A stretch of 64,000 bases of DNA. It comes from Neoceratodus forsteri (lineage: Eukaryota > Chordata > Ceratodontiformes > Ceratodontidae). The notes under the pieces were generated by a model. The model made no database searches. It worked only from the letters and a program-made list of their open reading frames with translations, and was not told where the DNA came from. The stretch covers positions 610,395,501-610,459,500 of the forward strand of contig CM057456.1 in the NCBI GenBank assembly GCA_016271365.2, read 5' to 3'. Below are positions 43,076 to 55,320 of the stretch, piece after piece. The position numbers and the translations under genes were made by a program. The stretch's first letter is position 1, and the number at the start of each line of letters is the position of its first letter.

Positions 43076-44960
43076 ATGTCCCCACGGCAGACTGAATGGG
43101 ATTATCTTCCTGATCTTCCTCTCCCTCCCCTGGTGCATAAACGAAGTCTCTCTGTCGGTACGCTCCGACACCCTCAGAACTCCCACTCAGCCACTGACTT
43201 CAGTTTCTCCAACCTCATGACTGCAGACCTTAGACCGAAACCCTCCTGGGAACACCTTCTCCTCCACAAAGGCTGCACTTATCGAGCTCTGTCCTCCCTC
43301 AGAAATAAATGGAGGAGTTGCAAGAACGTTCCAGACCTCCTTAGCACACTGCTTTTGTACCTAGCATCACTCCTGATAATACTCTCTGGGGATATTGAAC
43401 TGAATCCTGGCCCGCCCAGCAGTGGGGCTCCCCCGAATGGATCTTTCAACAAATCCAAGGGATTTTTCGTATCACATATGAACATCAGAAGTCTCTTAAA
43501 TCACCTGCCTGAAGTAGAAGCATGGCTTAATGTACACGATCCCGACATACTGTGCCTGTCAGAGACCTGGCTGAAACCTGGAACACCTGATACCTTGTGC
43601 ACCATACCTGGCTACTCATTTATTCGGAAGGACAGACCGGGGTCAAAGAGGGGTGGAGGAGTTGCCCTCTACCTCAAATCTCACCTGGATGTTAGTATCA
43701 TCACTGACTCAAACCCCCAAACCATAAGCGAATCAATGCAAGCACTCCTGTCTCTTGGCTCTAAAAAAGTAACATAATCTATATTTATAATCCACCCTCT
43801 GGGGGAGTAAATGGGCTTCAGGAAACACTCCAGCTCACCCTAAAACGCATCAACAAAAATGAAGCTATCGTCCTTGGTGATGTCAACTTGAACTGGCTAG
43901 GTCCTTCTCACAATTCCCTGGCTTCACTAGTGCAAGGCCTAAACTTTCATCAACAAATAACGGAAAACACTAGACTGTCTGGGCCGCAGTCTGGCACACT
44001 TATTGACTGGATCCTGACAAACAGACTTGAACACATGACCTGCTCTGGGATCCTGGCATATACCATCACTGATCACTCCGCTATCTACTGCCAGTGGTGG
44101 GCCGGGCAGCCCCCCCCACCTTGGCAGGTCACCTTTACGAATTTTGAAAACATGGATACAGACTCCTTCCTCCGGGACATCTCAAACATTGACTGGTCGG
44201 GTATATACCGTGCAGAGAATGTAGAGGATGCCCTGAACACATTTCTACAGCATTATCTCCCTGTACAAAACAAGCATGCTCCAAAAACCACGTGTAGAGT
44301 CAGGGGAAAACAAACTAGATGGCTACATAAAGATCTCCTAAAACAACTAAGATACAGGGACAAGCTCTGGAAAACCTTCAAAAACTCTAAATCGACCAGG
44401 GATTATGCTAACTACAGGCAAGAAAGAAATTATTGCAGGAAGAACATAAGGCTGGCAAAAAGTGTGTACTATCAGAACCTGCTAAGGAACTCAGCCCATG
44501 ACTCCCGTAAATTTTGGGGCCACATAAAAACCTTCCTGGGGACACCCCAATCAGTTACACCCTCTGACATGGTAATAAGTGGCTCCCATTGCAATAACCC
44601 CATCACCATAGCAAACGCCTTCAATAGCATGTTCTCTGATCTCTCCCCTATACCAGCGCTCTGCCACCAGCAGCCTCCACTGCTGACACTGTGCCTCTTA
44701 CTGACCCTGCCACCTTCGCCAGCGATTCAAAACCTATACCACACCTCCTCTATTTCAAAGCCATTACCAGCTCTCAGGTCCTGTACCATCTAAAAAAATT
44801 ATCGGAATACACCAGTCCTGGCTCTGACCAACTTGAACCTCACCCTTTAAAACCAGCTGCGCATTTTATCTCCAGACCTCTAGCTAGAATTTTCACCTTG
44901 TCCCTCACCAGCGGTGCAGTCCCAGAACAATGGAAAATGGCCAGGATTTTCCCTATCTTT
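43076..44960 (+). pseudogene. LINE B ORF2 N-terminus: 2A-like motif, endonuclease, linker
   Basis: From ATG 43076 about 90 residues lead to a hydrophobic run (LLYLASLLIIL) directly followed by SGDIELNPGPP. The apurinic-type endonuclease follows with all main motifs: HMNIRSLLNHL near 43477, CLSETWLKPG near 43553, RGGGVALYL near 43650, GDVNLNW from 43875, IDWILTNR near 44001 and ITDHSAIYC near 44066. The first frame ends with a stop at 43775; the next frame is open from about 43790 to beyond 44650, and a third carries ITSSQVLYHLKKL and GSDQLEPHPLKPAAH to 44960. Only about two frameshifts interrupt it, so this is one of the best-kept LINE ORFs here. Confidence 0.9.
43388..43414 (+). other. 2A-like ribosome-skipping motif GDIELNPGP (LINE B)
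   Basis: It fits D(V/I)ExNPGP exactly, at the junction between a hydrophobic N-terminal segment and the endonuclease. If active it would release an N-terminal peptide of about 113 residues from the replicase. Confidence 0.88.
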
Positions 44961-45399
44961 AACAAGCATTTGTCAATGCCGAATGTTTGCTTGCTGGCAT
45001 TGGCAGTGGTAATGTAGAAGTTACAGAGCTGCGTAATAGGAATGGCAGTGAAGTCCTGAACTGAAGCCAACCCCACCACCACCCTGCAGAGAGTGACAGG
45101 CATTGGGGCGTGCATTTGGGTCATCAGGCATAACGGCCTCGCCATTTCACCACACCCCACCCAGCAGACACTGACAAGTGTCACGGTGTTCCTTGGGGTC
45201 TTTGGCCTTATCACTCCCATTTCATTAGGAAATGCGGTGAGATGGATCTGATATAGGAGAATGGGGTGAACTTTGGGGCTGAAGAGTCCAAGGCATACCT
45301 CAATGCCTCTCACTGGCTGCAGGTGTGGAATGGTACGAGCATTACAGGCAGGAATCCCAAGTCACACCCCTGATGCCTGTCATTCTCTACAGTGTTGGC

Positions 45400-47520
45400 G
45401 TTATGGTTTGGAAACCCTAATACCTCAGGCATTAGTTGGTATTTTCTCCAAATTTTCAACATGTTTTTGTGACCCCACCTCATGAACAGGGGAATATCAG
45501 TTTGTATGAAAGCTGCTTATGCACAGCGAGACGGCATTTAGCACAACAGGTGCAAAAACATTCGAACAGGATGTAAAAATGACAGCTGTACTGTTCATGG
45601 GAGGTGTAAAAATGGCAATGTTGCAAATCTGCAGTAAAATATTTTAAAAATGGTGAAGTCATGAGCGTACATAGAAACTGTGCAACGCACACCGTAATAT
45701 AATTAGGTTGGGATATTTACAGCAGATTGTCAACTCAGGCATTTTGGTGCCTCCGATCATGAACAGTGTCACTGTGATTTTCTCTATCTGTGCGAACAAC
45801 GATTTCCCACAGCGACCATGCATCTCAGGCGCTGAAGTGTGAAAACACACTTCAGCCATGTTGTGAAAAATGACAGCTGTACTGTTCATAAGGAAGTGTG
45901 AAAAATGCCACTGGTGAAAATCTGGACTGAAAATATTACAAAGTCATGAACTTCACGGTGCGTGGAAACTCTGTTGCTCACTCGTAACACAGTCATTTAT
46001 GGATTTTTGTCACCAAATTTTCAACATAGCCATTTTAAGACCTCTGCTCATGAACAGTTTAACTTGATTTTCTTAATCTGTCCTAAACGCTTTTTACACC
46101 AACAGCACCATTATGCTACATGTCTGAAAACACATTTAGCGACATATGAAAAATGGCAGCTGTACTGTTCTATAAGGAAGTGTAATAAAATGGCAATGTT
46201 GAAAATCTGGAGTGAAAATATTAAATTTGCAAACTCACGAGCATGCATAGGAACTGCATAATGCACACTCATAAAACAGTCATTTTAGAATTTTTCACCA
46301 AATTTTCAACATAGCCATTTTAAGACCTCTGCTCATGAACAGTGTCACTGTGATTTTCTTAATGTGTCCCATACATTGATTTTGCACATACTGCGCCATT
46401 GTGCGCTACATGGGTGGAAACACATTTTGGGCAAGATGTGAAAAATGACAGCTATACTGCTCATAAGGAGGTGTGGTAAAATGGCAATGTTGAAAATCTG
46501 GAGTGAAAATATTGAAAATTCGTGAACTTACGAGTGTGCGTAGGAACTACACAATGCACCCTCGTAAAACAGTCATTTTTAGGAATTTTTTCACCAAATT
46601 TTCAACATAGCCATTTTAAGACCTTTGCTCATGAACAGTGTCACTGTGACTTTCTTAATTTGTCCCGTACATTGATTTCGCACACCGACTGTGGCATTGT
46701 GCACTACATGGGCGGAAACATGTTTTGGGTGAGATGTGAAAAATGACAGCTATACTACTCATATGAAGGTGTGGTAAAATGGCAATGTTGGAAATCTGGA
46801 GTGAAAATATTGAAAATTCGTGAACTTACGAGCGTGCATAGGAACTGTGCAACGCACGCTCGTAAAACAGTCATTTTAGGAATTTTTCACCAAATTTTCA
46901 ACATAGCCATTTTAACACCTGAGCTCATGAACAGTGTCACTGTGATTTTCTTAATTTGTCCCATACATTGATCTACATTGACTTAGCCATTGTGTGCTAC
47001 ATGGGCAGAAACACGTTTTGGGTGACATGTGAAAAATGACAGCTGTACTGCTCATAAGAAGGTGTGGTAAAATGGCAATGTTGGAAATCTGGAGTGAAAA
47101 TATTGAAAATTCGAGACCTTACGAGTGTGCGTAGGAACTGCGCAATGCACCCTCGTAAAACAGTCATTTTTAGGAACTTTTTCACCAAATTTTCAACATA
47201 GCCATTTTAAGACCTCTGCTCATGAACAGTGTCACTGTGATTTTCTTAATTTGTCCCGTACATTGATTTCACACACCGACTGCGCCATTCTGCGCTACAT
47301 GGGTGGAAACACATTTTGGGTGAGATGTGAAAAATGACAGCTGTACTACTCATAAGAAGGTGTGGTAAAATGGCAATGTTGAAAATCTGGAGTGAAAATA
47401 TTGAAATTTCGCGAACTTACGAGCCTGCGTAGGAACTGCGCAACGCACCCTCGTAAAACAGTCATTTTTTGGAATTTTGGCACCAAATTTTCAACATGGG
47501 GTTTTTGGGACCCCTTCTCA
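45400..47520 (+). repeat. ~295-bp satellite array, about seven units
   Basis: The word CGTAAAACAGTCAT or a variant starts at 45691, 45983, 46270, 46563, 46861, 47154 and 47452, spaced 287-298 bp. Units share CACCAAATTTTCAACATAGC, CATGAACAGTGTCACTGTGA and GAAAAATGACAGCTGTACTG. The outer units are more diverged than the inner ones. Short open frames repeat with the array and are not genes. Confidence 0.95.
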
Positions 47521-47934
47521 TGAATGATGTCACTGTCATGGCGGTATTCAGGCCCAAAGGGTGATTTCGCAGTCACTGTGAAATCACCATGAACGTCAAT
47601 ACGTCATGACATGACATAATTCATGAAGGAATCCAAAACCATATTGAAAACTAATGAAAAATCTCAAAATGTCCAGATATGCAATAAAGTTGAAACCCCT
47701 ATGTAACCATTATACAGCTTACTGGCATTTCCTCAGTTCAGCGGTCGGCTTAGAAAGTGCAGACCTGTTCCCGGTCCACCAAAGATCGTCGCGCGGAGTC
47801 GGAGGTAAGTATGGGGTGGGGGTGTGGGGAGCTAGTGCGCAGTGGGTGGAGTGCGGGTTGTGGGAGGGGTTGGGAGGCACCGCGTGAGACAGTTTTATTT
47901 TACAAGGAAAAAAACAAAAAAGGCGTTGTGGGAT

Positions 47935-48230
47935 GTTTGCCACGCTGGGGTGGGCTCCCAGTGTGGCACAAGGACTTCAGAGGCGTTCAGCCGACGGGAG
48001 ATTAGGCACCCGTCGGCAAAATACTAAAAAAATCATGGCACCGTTTGCCATGCTGGGGTGGGCTCCAGCGTGGCACAAGAGACTGAGGCGTTCAGCCGAC
48101 AGGGGATTGGGCACCCCGCCCGGCCAAAGGAGCACAGTGATTGCCACGCTGGGGTGGGCTCCCAGCGTGGCACCTACAACTGGGGGTGGGGATGCAGCTC
48201 AGCCGGCGGGGATTGGGCACCCGTGGCTAT
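47935..48230 (+). repeat. GC-rich ~100-bp tandem repeat with internal hairpins
   Basis: GCCA(C/T)GCTGGGGTGGGCTCC starts at 47939, 48047 and 48143. Each unit folds as GCCACGCTGGG...CCCAGCGTGGC or a near version. The first also has GCCGACGGG...CCCGTCGGC. The surrounding 47720-48290 is CpG-rich compared with the satellite on its left. Confidence 0.9.
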
Positions 48231-48478
48231 ACATCACGAGACACGCCGCGTCTGTCTGTGCGTGGGAGGGTTGTGAGCAGCGATATCTTATCGGTGCTCA
48301 CTCAAGCGTAGCTCCCCTTTCAACTGTATTACCTGCATTTGGGCGTGTCATACATGGCTCCAAAATGCATTGCTACAGAAACTCGCCTGCCAGCCCACTG
48401 ACTGAATTGGAGGAGGAGGTGACACACCTTCGAAATCTCCGATGAAGGCACTATGTTTCTTGCACATGCATGCAAGCA

Positions 48479-49830
48479 AACATAAAAAAGGGAACAAGAA
48501 AGATATCTCTAATTACAGGCCTATTGCAATACTATCCCCACTCAGCAAAATCCTTGAAAAACTTGTTGCCACACAGATCCAGGAATTCCTCAAAACCACT
48601 AAACAGCTCAATGATGCACAACATGGGTTCAGGAAAAACCACAGTACTGTGACGGCTCTTGCTAAGTTCACCACTGACATCCTCACTGGCATGGATCAAG
48701 GAAAGCTCACAGGGCTGTTTTATAGACCTAACCAAGGCATTTGACCTTGTTGACCACCCCCTGCTCCTATCCTCCCTAAGTGAAATAGGCTGCTCCTTCC
48801 TGTGCTTGAGTGGTTCAGGAGCTACCTGACCAACAGGTCCCAGGCTGTTAAATTCAACTCAGCCATCTCCTCCGCTGTGGAAACGAACATTGGAGTGCCC
48901 CAAGGCTCCATTCTGGGTCCTCTTCTATTCACTCTATTCATCAATAACCTACCAGACGAAATACCTGCCTGTTCCTCGCTCCTCTACACAGATGACTTAG
49001 TTATGTATGCCAGCTCACCCAATGTAGAGCACATTAACACCTCGCTAAATAGAGCCTACTCCAGTGTCCAGAATTGGTTAAACTCCCACCGCCTCATTCT
49101 GAATTCCTCCAAAACAAATGCCATGCTACTAGGCACCACTCAAAAGATCCGAATGTGTTCCACTCCCCTGAGCATCCTAGATTTAAATGGCGATCCTCTG
49201 AAGATAGTTACCTCCTTTCATTATCTGGGCATCCTACTTGACCAATCGCTTGAGTTAAACCTTCATATCCAAGCCACTTGCAAAAACGTTAACTGCAAGT
49301 TAGGAGCAGCCTATAGAACAAGTTATGTCTTACCTCCTCCGCTAAGCTTGCTATAGCCAGAGGATCCTGCTACCAATGCTTACCTACGTGCGCCTATACT
49401 ACCTCTGCCCACAAATCTGCACTGCACAAATGGGATGTTACCTACAATAACATATGCCGTCGCCTCCACAATCCCGGCTTCTATATCACTGCCAGCTATA
49501 TAAGGACCTTGGTGGCTCTCCCCTCGGCCATCAGGAGCTACTTCCTGGCCTGCCTAAATGACTCCATACTGAGACAAAGTCAGCCTGCTGCACTTGCAAG
49601 CTCCTTCTTTCCTGCGATTCCTAACCCTTGCGCTCCAAGATCTGCTGACAAAGACCTGCTGGAAATTCCCGCTGCCGCACCAACAAAGGAACAGGCTCCT
49701 TCCAACATGCAGCCCCCAAGTTACGGAACCAGCTCCCTCTGGACCTCAGGCATGCACCCTCCCATCCCTCTTTCAAACGTGGACTGAGACTACACCTGGC
49801 TACCATAGATCCATGCACCTGCTTTGATCC
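48479..49830 (+). pseudogene. LINE B reverse transcriptase and C-terminus
   Basis: The fingers read NKKDISNYRPIAILSPLSKI near 48494, then NDAQHGFRKNHSTVTALAKF. Motif A FIDLTKAFD is intact at 48718-48744 but lies one frame off from the preceding codons, and another frame change follows. Motif B GVPQGS is at 48892-48909. The catalytic box is YTDD at 48985-48996, with alanine replaced by threonine. FHYLGILLDQSLELNLHI follows near 49217. The frame stops at 49354; C-terminal remnants (APKLRNQLPLDLRHAPSHPS near 49710) continue to about 49825. All catalytic aspartates survive, so damage is mainly frameshifts and the insert. Confidence 0.9.
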
Positions 49831-50044
49831 AACCTGATCCCCGAATCTTCCCTGCCCCTACTCCCCACTCCCCTGCTACTGGTCTCCATACCACCCTCCT
49901 TTGTTCTCTCTCCCCTGAATCCAACCCCTCTCTTCAAACTCACTATCGTTATAATCATGTATAAGTTTTTATGAATGTCTGCACTTACTCACTTCTACCT
50001 ACATTACTGTTGTATTATGTATTGTTTTTATCCTCTGCACTACC

Positions 50045-50780
50045 TAGGCACTGCCCAAACTTGCTACAGGTGGATGTTGGTACTGAAAGGCCCCACCTCC
50101 TCCCTCCCCTTCACTTGTCCTCCATCACCACTTGAGGTCCACGGCCAGGGACTGACACCTTGCCTTTATGCCCAGCCTCGGAACCATGAGCCCGGCTGCA
50201 CCTTCCCGCCTCCTACCGCTAAAGCCATATTTTAAGCTGCCTTTCCTCCCACCCCCCCTTTTTTTCTTCATCCCTGACAGCAGGGACATGAACCTGGCGT
50301 CCCTCTAGCCTGCCGTCGGGATGTCTCTGGCATCCTCTCTCACTTTCCTGGACCCCCTGAGGCTGCACGGGCTGGCTGCTGACGGCCAACAGTTTACGGC
50401 ACCTCTCACCCTCTGCGCTACTGGGGCGCTGCCCATACTTGCCACAGGTGCATGTTGGCTACACCTCCTCCCTTCCCTTTCTCTTGTCTACTTCTGCTGC
50501 AAGATGTCAAAGGCCTGGGACTGCCACCGGTCCTTATGCCCAGTCTCGGAACCACCAGCCCGGCTGCACCTACTCGCCTTCTACCGCCAAAGCCGTATCT
50601 CAAGCCACCTCTTTCACCCGTCCAACCCTCCCCTTTTCTTTATCCCTGACTGTGGGGCCATGAACCTGGCGTCCCTCTAGCCGGGATGTTCTCTGGCATC
50701 CCCCTTACTTCCCCTGGGTTCTCTGCTGCTGCTTAGGCTGGCTGTTGACAGCCGCCAAGTCATGGTTCCCTCTACCCCTC
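50045..50780 (+). repeat. ~375-bp tandem duplication in the LINE B 3' UTR
   Basis: CTGCCCAAACTTGCTACAGG near 50052 returns as CTGCCCATACTTGCCACAGG near 50429. ATGAACCTGGCGTCCCTCTAG occurs near 50289 and 50660. A third partial unit (AGGCTGGCTGTTGACAGCCG) begins near 50735. Open frames in all phases are low-complexity and not genes. Confidence 0.8.
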
Positions 50781-51266
50781 CTCCTGTCATTTCGTGATGC
50801 TGGATGCTCCTTATGTTCTCCCATATACGGCCCCCCCCCCGAGATGCACTGGCCAACTATCTCTCCCACTATTCCTGTTGCCCGTACCCTTCTCTGCCAC
50901 TCCACAACATCCTGCCTGGTTGGGAAACCACAAACCCTGCAGTCTCCCTATGCATTACCTGGTAAAGCAGCTAGCATTCCTTCGGGTCCTATACTCCTTC
51001 CTTACCTGTTACCTGTACCAATACTCCCCTGAGACACCTCCTTGCTCTTGGCCTGCTGGTCATGCTTAGTATAGACTAAATCATGTTAGACTAGCTGGAA
51101 CCGTCTCTATATGTCTGGAATGTACTCTGTATGGTTGTTGCCTAAGTTGTATTGTTTGCTTCCATGTGTTATGCTGTATTGTACTCTCCCGGGTCGTGCC
51201 TGAAAATAGTCACCTGTTGGCTAGCGCACTTACCCGGTTAACAAAAACTAAATAAAATAAATAAAT

Positions 51267-53740
51267 TTTAACAGTGTTCTGAGCTTCCTAGGTAAAGATG
51301 TGATTAAGTGTTCCACATTTTGTTCATTTGTTCCACATTTTGAGAGGCAATGTTCCACATTTGGGGGACAAAAGGTTTTGGGCTTAAACTTGTAAGCCAC
51401 AATCTCCCATGCTGATAGTGCACAGAAATGCAGTGTGGATTGCGCAGGCACAAGCGGCGCCTTTGATGTGCCAACCTGTGATTTTGCAGGTGAACAGAAA
51501 GTGAAACAGTGGTCCCAGCACCTCTCCTTGGCTAATTGAGGGCCGGTGACCTGGAGAATGTGGCAGAGAAGCCGCTTTGGGGTTAAAATTGAGAGTTTGA
51601 ATTGGGGTATGAACGAGGGCTTATGAATCGTTCATGAGCCCTCATGAATATTAATGAGGTGCTGTCTGCCATCCTAGGAGCATTGTGTTTTGGCAGGAGC
51701 AACGAGGGATCCACTGTGAACAAATATTTCAGAGTGGGCTTGTTTTGCAGGGGACAGTTGGGGTTACAATATGTTGGGACTGTTAAATAAATATTGTGTG
51801 AGGCTTCACCAGACCTCAGAAGGTGAGGAACTGTATTGCACTGCATTAGACTGACTGGGGGCTGACATCTTGATAATGCTTTGACCTTTTTCAGCAGCCA
51901 ATCAGTGATCTAGGCACCCAAAACTTTGACAGAGTGACTCCTGGGAAAAGGAGGGGACTAATTCAGGCACCTAGATCATGTCCCAGTAAATGAGCAAGAA
52001 AAATTGATCTCTATGGATTTAAATTATTGATAGGCTTCATCAGCCAATCAGAACCCTGAATCCTTGGCTGAAACTATGTGGACTTTCTGGGATTTCTTCA
52101 GTCTGTTGTCGGGCTCTGTACGAGTCAGGAGGATCCTGTGAGAGTGGACTTTGGACTGCATGGACTTTTCCCAGGCCCTATCTGGAGATTGTTGTTGAAT
52201 AATTGGATTGAGAAGGGGAAAGTGAGAAAGAGACTGAACTGTGATCCTGATTCCCCAGGTACTGAGAAGGTGCTTAAACACTGTTGGGAGAAATTACATG
52301 TGGCAGAAACCCTGCTCTAGTTGGCTGAATTTGCAGAGTGGACTGTGCGAATTATCTGAAGGCTACAGTTGCTACTAAGAGTTTGTTTGCTTGTGTGGGA
52401 CTGCAATTGTAATTTTGAAGAGGCAAAGTGTCTCTGGTCATCAGGTGCTAACCAGGTGCTGTACAAGTCCTGAGTGAACTGGTTAAAGTTGGCCGAGAGC
52501 TGTGTCCTAGCTGCAGCTGAAGACAAGGTTGTGGACATTGTTTAGCTGGAAAGTGCGGACTGGTGTGCAGGGCTTGTTATTCTTGGATTCCCCTGCTGGA
52601 TTGCATCTGCAATTCTTGAAACTAAGGCTAGCACCCACTTCAATTGGCACTGGACTTTATTAGAATAACTGCCTGTGAATGCTTCTTGCTTTGAATTCAG
52701 TGCAGGGACTGTAGGAGGACCCACACCATTCAGGAGTTCTCACTCAGATCCAGGGAAGGAACCTGCTCACCCTTTCCAAGTGGGACTCGCTGTCTCAGGA
52801 GGTCGCTGGCGCTTGCTGGGGTGCTAGGGCACCTATGACCCATCAGGGGAGCCAGGCTGTGGAGCCACTCCCGGGTCTTGGCCTTCTGGGGCTGGTGCTG
52901 TTCTGCCACAAAGCTCTGCAAGTGACTGAAGTTGACAAGCGGTCAGACCTACAATCGAGGTGACCAGCTGCAAGATCTTCAAGCAAGCCGATCCTGCCCA
53001 AGGGACCAAGGTAAGCCTTTCTTCTGTCCTGTGCTGCACTGAACAAGGAGCTTCATCCTCCAAGTTCTTGTGGTCAACAAACAGTGAGTACCCAGGACCT
53101 GATTCCTGGAAAGAAAAAAGGGGAATTTGTGTTATTTTTCTTAAACCAAGTCCTTTTCAAATATTTTCAGGGCCCCAACAGCCAGCCAACCTGCGGCACC
53201 ATACCAGACCTGTACCTAGTGGGTACCCCTAAGAACATCCTAGGAAACATTGGTACCATTGGGGGTGGGTTTGGCCTACAAGCCTAAATGATTATTGTAT
53301 TCAAAATTGTTTCACTAACCAGTTTGTCTATCCACAGCCATCCATGGTCCCGGTATCCCTTCTCTAGTCCTTACCGCAAATAAAGCTGTGGTTTACCATT
53401 TGAAATTGTGTTTTCAGGAATTCTCTGAGTCTGTCAAAGCATTACTGTTCATGGTTTATGATGTTACTGAACTGTTGGGCATCCAGTGTGTGGGGTGGTT
53501 GGTAGGGGAGTTGGGTAGGTGCAGCATCCCAGGGAGCTGTACCCACCAGTCACCTAGCCCACTTCTAATCTCTCTGGGTGGAGGTACCATGCTATTTTTA
53601 TTATCTTTGGGATAGGACCCCTGAACACCACCGTAGCAGGACCCAGGCCCCTTAACCTGGTAGAGGGCCAACATGCAGGGGTAGAAGCCCACTGGTACAC
53701 GACAACTGAGCTACATAAATAAAGTGGAATGAATTCAGAT
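51267..53740. other. Unclassified region, partly LTR-like
   Basis: 51300-51365 has three GTTCCACATTT words. A GAACGAGGGCTTATGAATCG hairpin lies near 51610. 52060-53700 is a moderately GC-rich tract without ORFs of note, with a CCGCAAATAAAGCTG poly(A)-signal-like site near 53375. It may contain an LTR or a processed repeat, but I cannot define its ends. Confidence 0.35.
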
Positions 53741-53744
53741 GCAC

Positions 53745-54120
53745 ATAAAACTAAATCAATAAAGGAAATAAGACACCTAGATTACAACAATCGTCTTGAT
53801 AATATAGAATTATCCTCTCTGGAAACAAGACGAATAAGAGTGATTTAATGTTTTTGTATGATGTATTACAAGACCCAGAACTGATGTTTTCCCTCAAAAC
53901 TGACTACAGATTTGATCACAAAGAAACCAGAGGACACCCTCTTAGAATCAGAGATGAAAGAGTTAGAATAGAGAAAAGGAGATTCTTCTTTACACAGAGG
54001 GTGGTGGGTGTATGGAATGATCTCCCTTTTGAGGTTGTGGCTAGTGAAACAAAGGATATGTTTAAAATAAGACGGGATGCATTTATGGCCTCAAAACCTA
54101 ACAGCAAATACTACCACTGA
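53745..54120 (+). pseudogene. LINE reverse transcriptase C-terminal fragment (CR1-like)
   Basis: An open frame reads through DNIELSSLETRRIRV near 53790, then DYRFDHKETRGHPLRIRDER and FFTQRVVGVWNDLPFEVV to a stop at 54118. This is the C-terminal region seen in CR1/Rex-type LINEs after the thumb. There are no palm motifs. 5'-truncated. Confidence 0.8.
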
Positions 54121-54398
54121 ATAGTGGGAGGGCTGTTCACATGAGTTCACAGCCTTTATCTAGCCTATACTTCTAGTAACTTCTAGTAAGTGAACTCAAC
54201 TAGCAGTTCAGCTAGCAGCGATAGGGGGAGTGGCCTACCACCAGCCCCCCCCCCCCAATTTGTATCCTAGCAGATTCAGCTGACAGGTCAGTCAGCTGGG
54301 GGGCACTAGCCTAGCAGAGGTGGGCCCTGGGTAAGATTACCTTTTGGACTGACCAGCAGAGAAAGGGTGACCTGCCTCCAGGCACCCTTGGGACACTT

Positions 54399-54540
54399 GG
54401 CTAGTGGTGAAGAGCTAGGAACACTTGGTTAGCAGGCTGGCTAGTGGCAAAGAGCCAGGGATACTTAGTTAGCAGGTTGGCTAGCGGCAAAGAGCCAGTG
54501 ACATTCAGCTAGCAGGTCGGCTAGTGGCATATGACATCTA
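54399..54540 (+). repeat. 40-bp tandem repeat
   Basis: GGCTAGTGGCAAAGAGCCAG and variants start at 54399, 54439, 54479 and 54519, exactly 40 bp apart. Related GCTAGCAG words occur from 54190. 54545-55320 is otherwise unclassified, with two AGAGT-AACAAGCATTT-type words near 54890 that resemble 57545-57570. Confidence 0.9.
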
Positions 54541-55320
54541 CAAATGCATGTATCCTTTTACAAAACTAGCAGCAGCCCCTGTCGGGGGAGGTGTGGCATC
54601 TGGGGATGGTGCCCTAGGGAGGTGATGTGGTGTAGTGGGTACCAGTACTTAAGGTGCCCTTATCCTGGTGCTGGGGTGGGCATGAAGTTTACCCCATTAG
54701 TAGCCAATTGGCTATTGGAGATAGAGTTCCAGAGTTGGTCTGATCCCTCACAAAAGCCATTTTCAGGCTGGTAATTGCTGTCGCTGCTAGAGGTGGCTTT
54801 CAGTTTTCCAGGCTGGTAGAGGTAAGACCTAGCCCTTTTGTTTTCATTCTTCCTGTGAGCTTCGGGGTGGCCCTAATTGTTGATGTTTAGAGTAACAAGC
54901 ATTTCTCGTTACTATTCAGAGTGATAAGCATTTTTTAGAAAATGGGCTTTGCAAATAAACAACTCTCATTGGCTGGCATGGGGTACATTAACTTACAGTG
55001 AAAGCCCTGTAAGTAAAAGGTACCAGCCAGGCCAACCCAGTGAGATATCCTGGTGCCCACCCTGCTCTGCAGTTGGTCAAACCCAATAAATTTTTATTTA
55101 AAATCACCGCCATTTTTTTTCTCTTGCTAAGCGAGAGATACTGGGCTGGCACCATGGTCCTCTAACAACAGATTGGCAGTCATTTGTTCCCACTCTCTTA
55201 GCGATGCACCCCCCCATCACTTGCAAACTGCAGATTGAATAAAAATATGCAGAAGTGGCACACAGACTACCACTTTTCTCTCAGTTCTCGCACGCTAAAA
55301 ACCAAAACTACTGAACGAGT

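Larger units (their letters stand above)
44969..48478. mobile_element. 3.5 kb satellite-carrying insert in LINE B
   Basis: The LINE B frame stops after ARIFPIF near 44960 and resumes from about 48479 with KKGNKKDISNYRPIAILSPL. CAAGCA occurs at both junctions (44963-44968 and 48473-48478) and may be the target duplication. The insert has a unique left part (44969-45400), a roughly 295-bp satellite array (45400-47520), a short unique part, a GC-rich roughly 100-bp tandem repeat (47935-48230) and a unique right part. No transposase is recognised and no clear terminal inverted repeat was found. Confidence 0.75.
41986..51266 (+). mobile_element. LINE B: near full-length 2A-bearing L2/CR1-type LINE
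   Basis: The order is a GC-rich 5' region (about 41986-43075, no clear ORF1 left), the main ORF from ATG 43076 with 2A-like motif and endonuclease, the linker to about 44960, a 3.5 kb insert (44969-48478), the reverse transcriptase (48479-49370), the C-terminus to about 49825, and a 3' UTR with a roughly 375-bp tandem duplication. The tail CCCGGTTAACAAAAACTAAA ends near 51266. The tail matches LINE A. Without the insert the element is about 5.8 kb, a plausible full length. The 5' boundary is estimated; I could not find a target duplication. Confidence 0.85.

Noticed and set aside
45400..47520. CRISPR-like or coding reading of the 295-bp array
   Set aside because: Units are long, contiguous and diverged with no spacers, in a vertebrate genome; this is satellite DNA.
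50321..50905. Several open frames in the LINE B 3' UTR
   Set aside because: They overlap in all phases and repeat with the 375-bp duplication; they start after the reverse transcriptase C-terminus.
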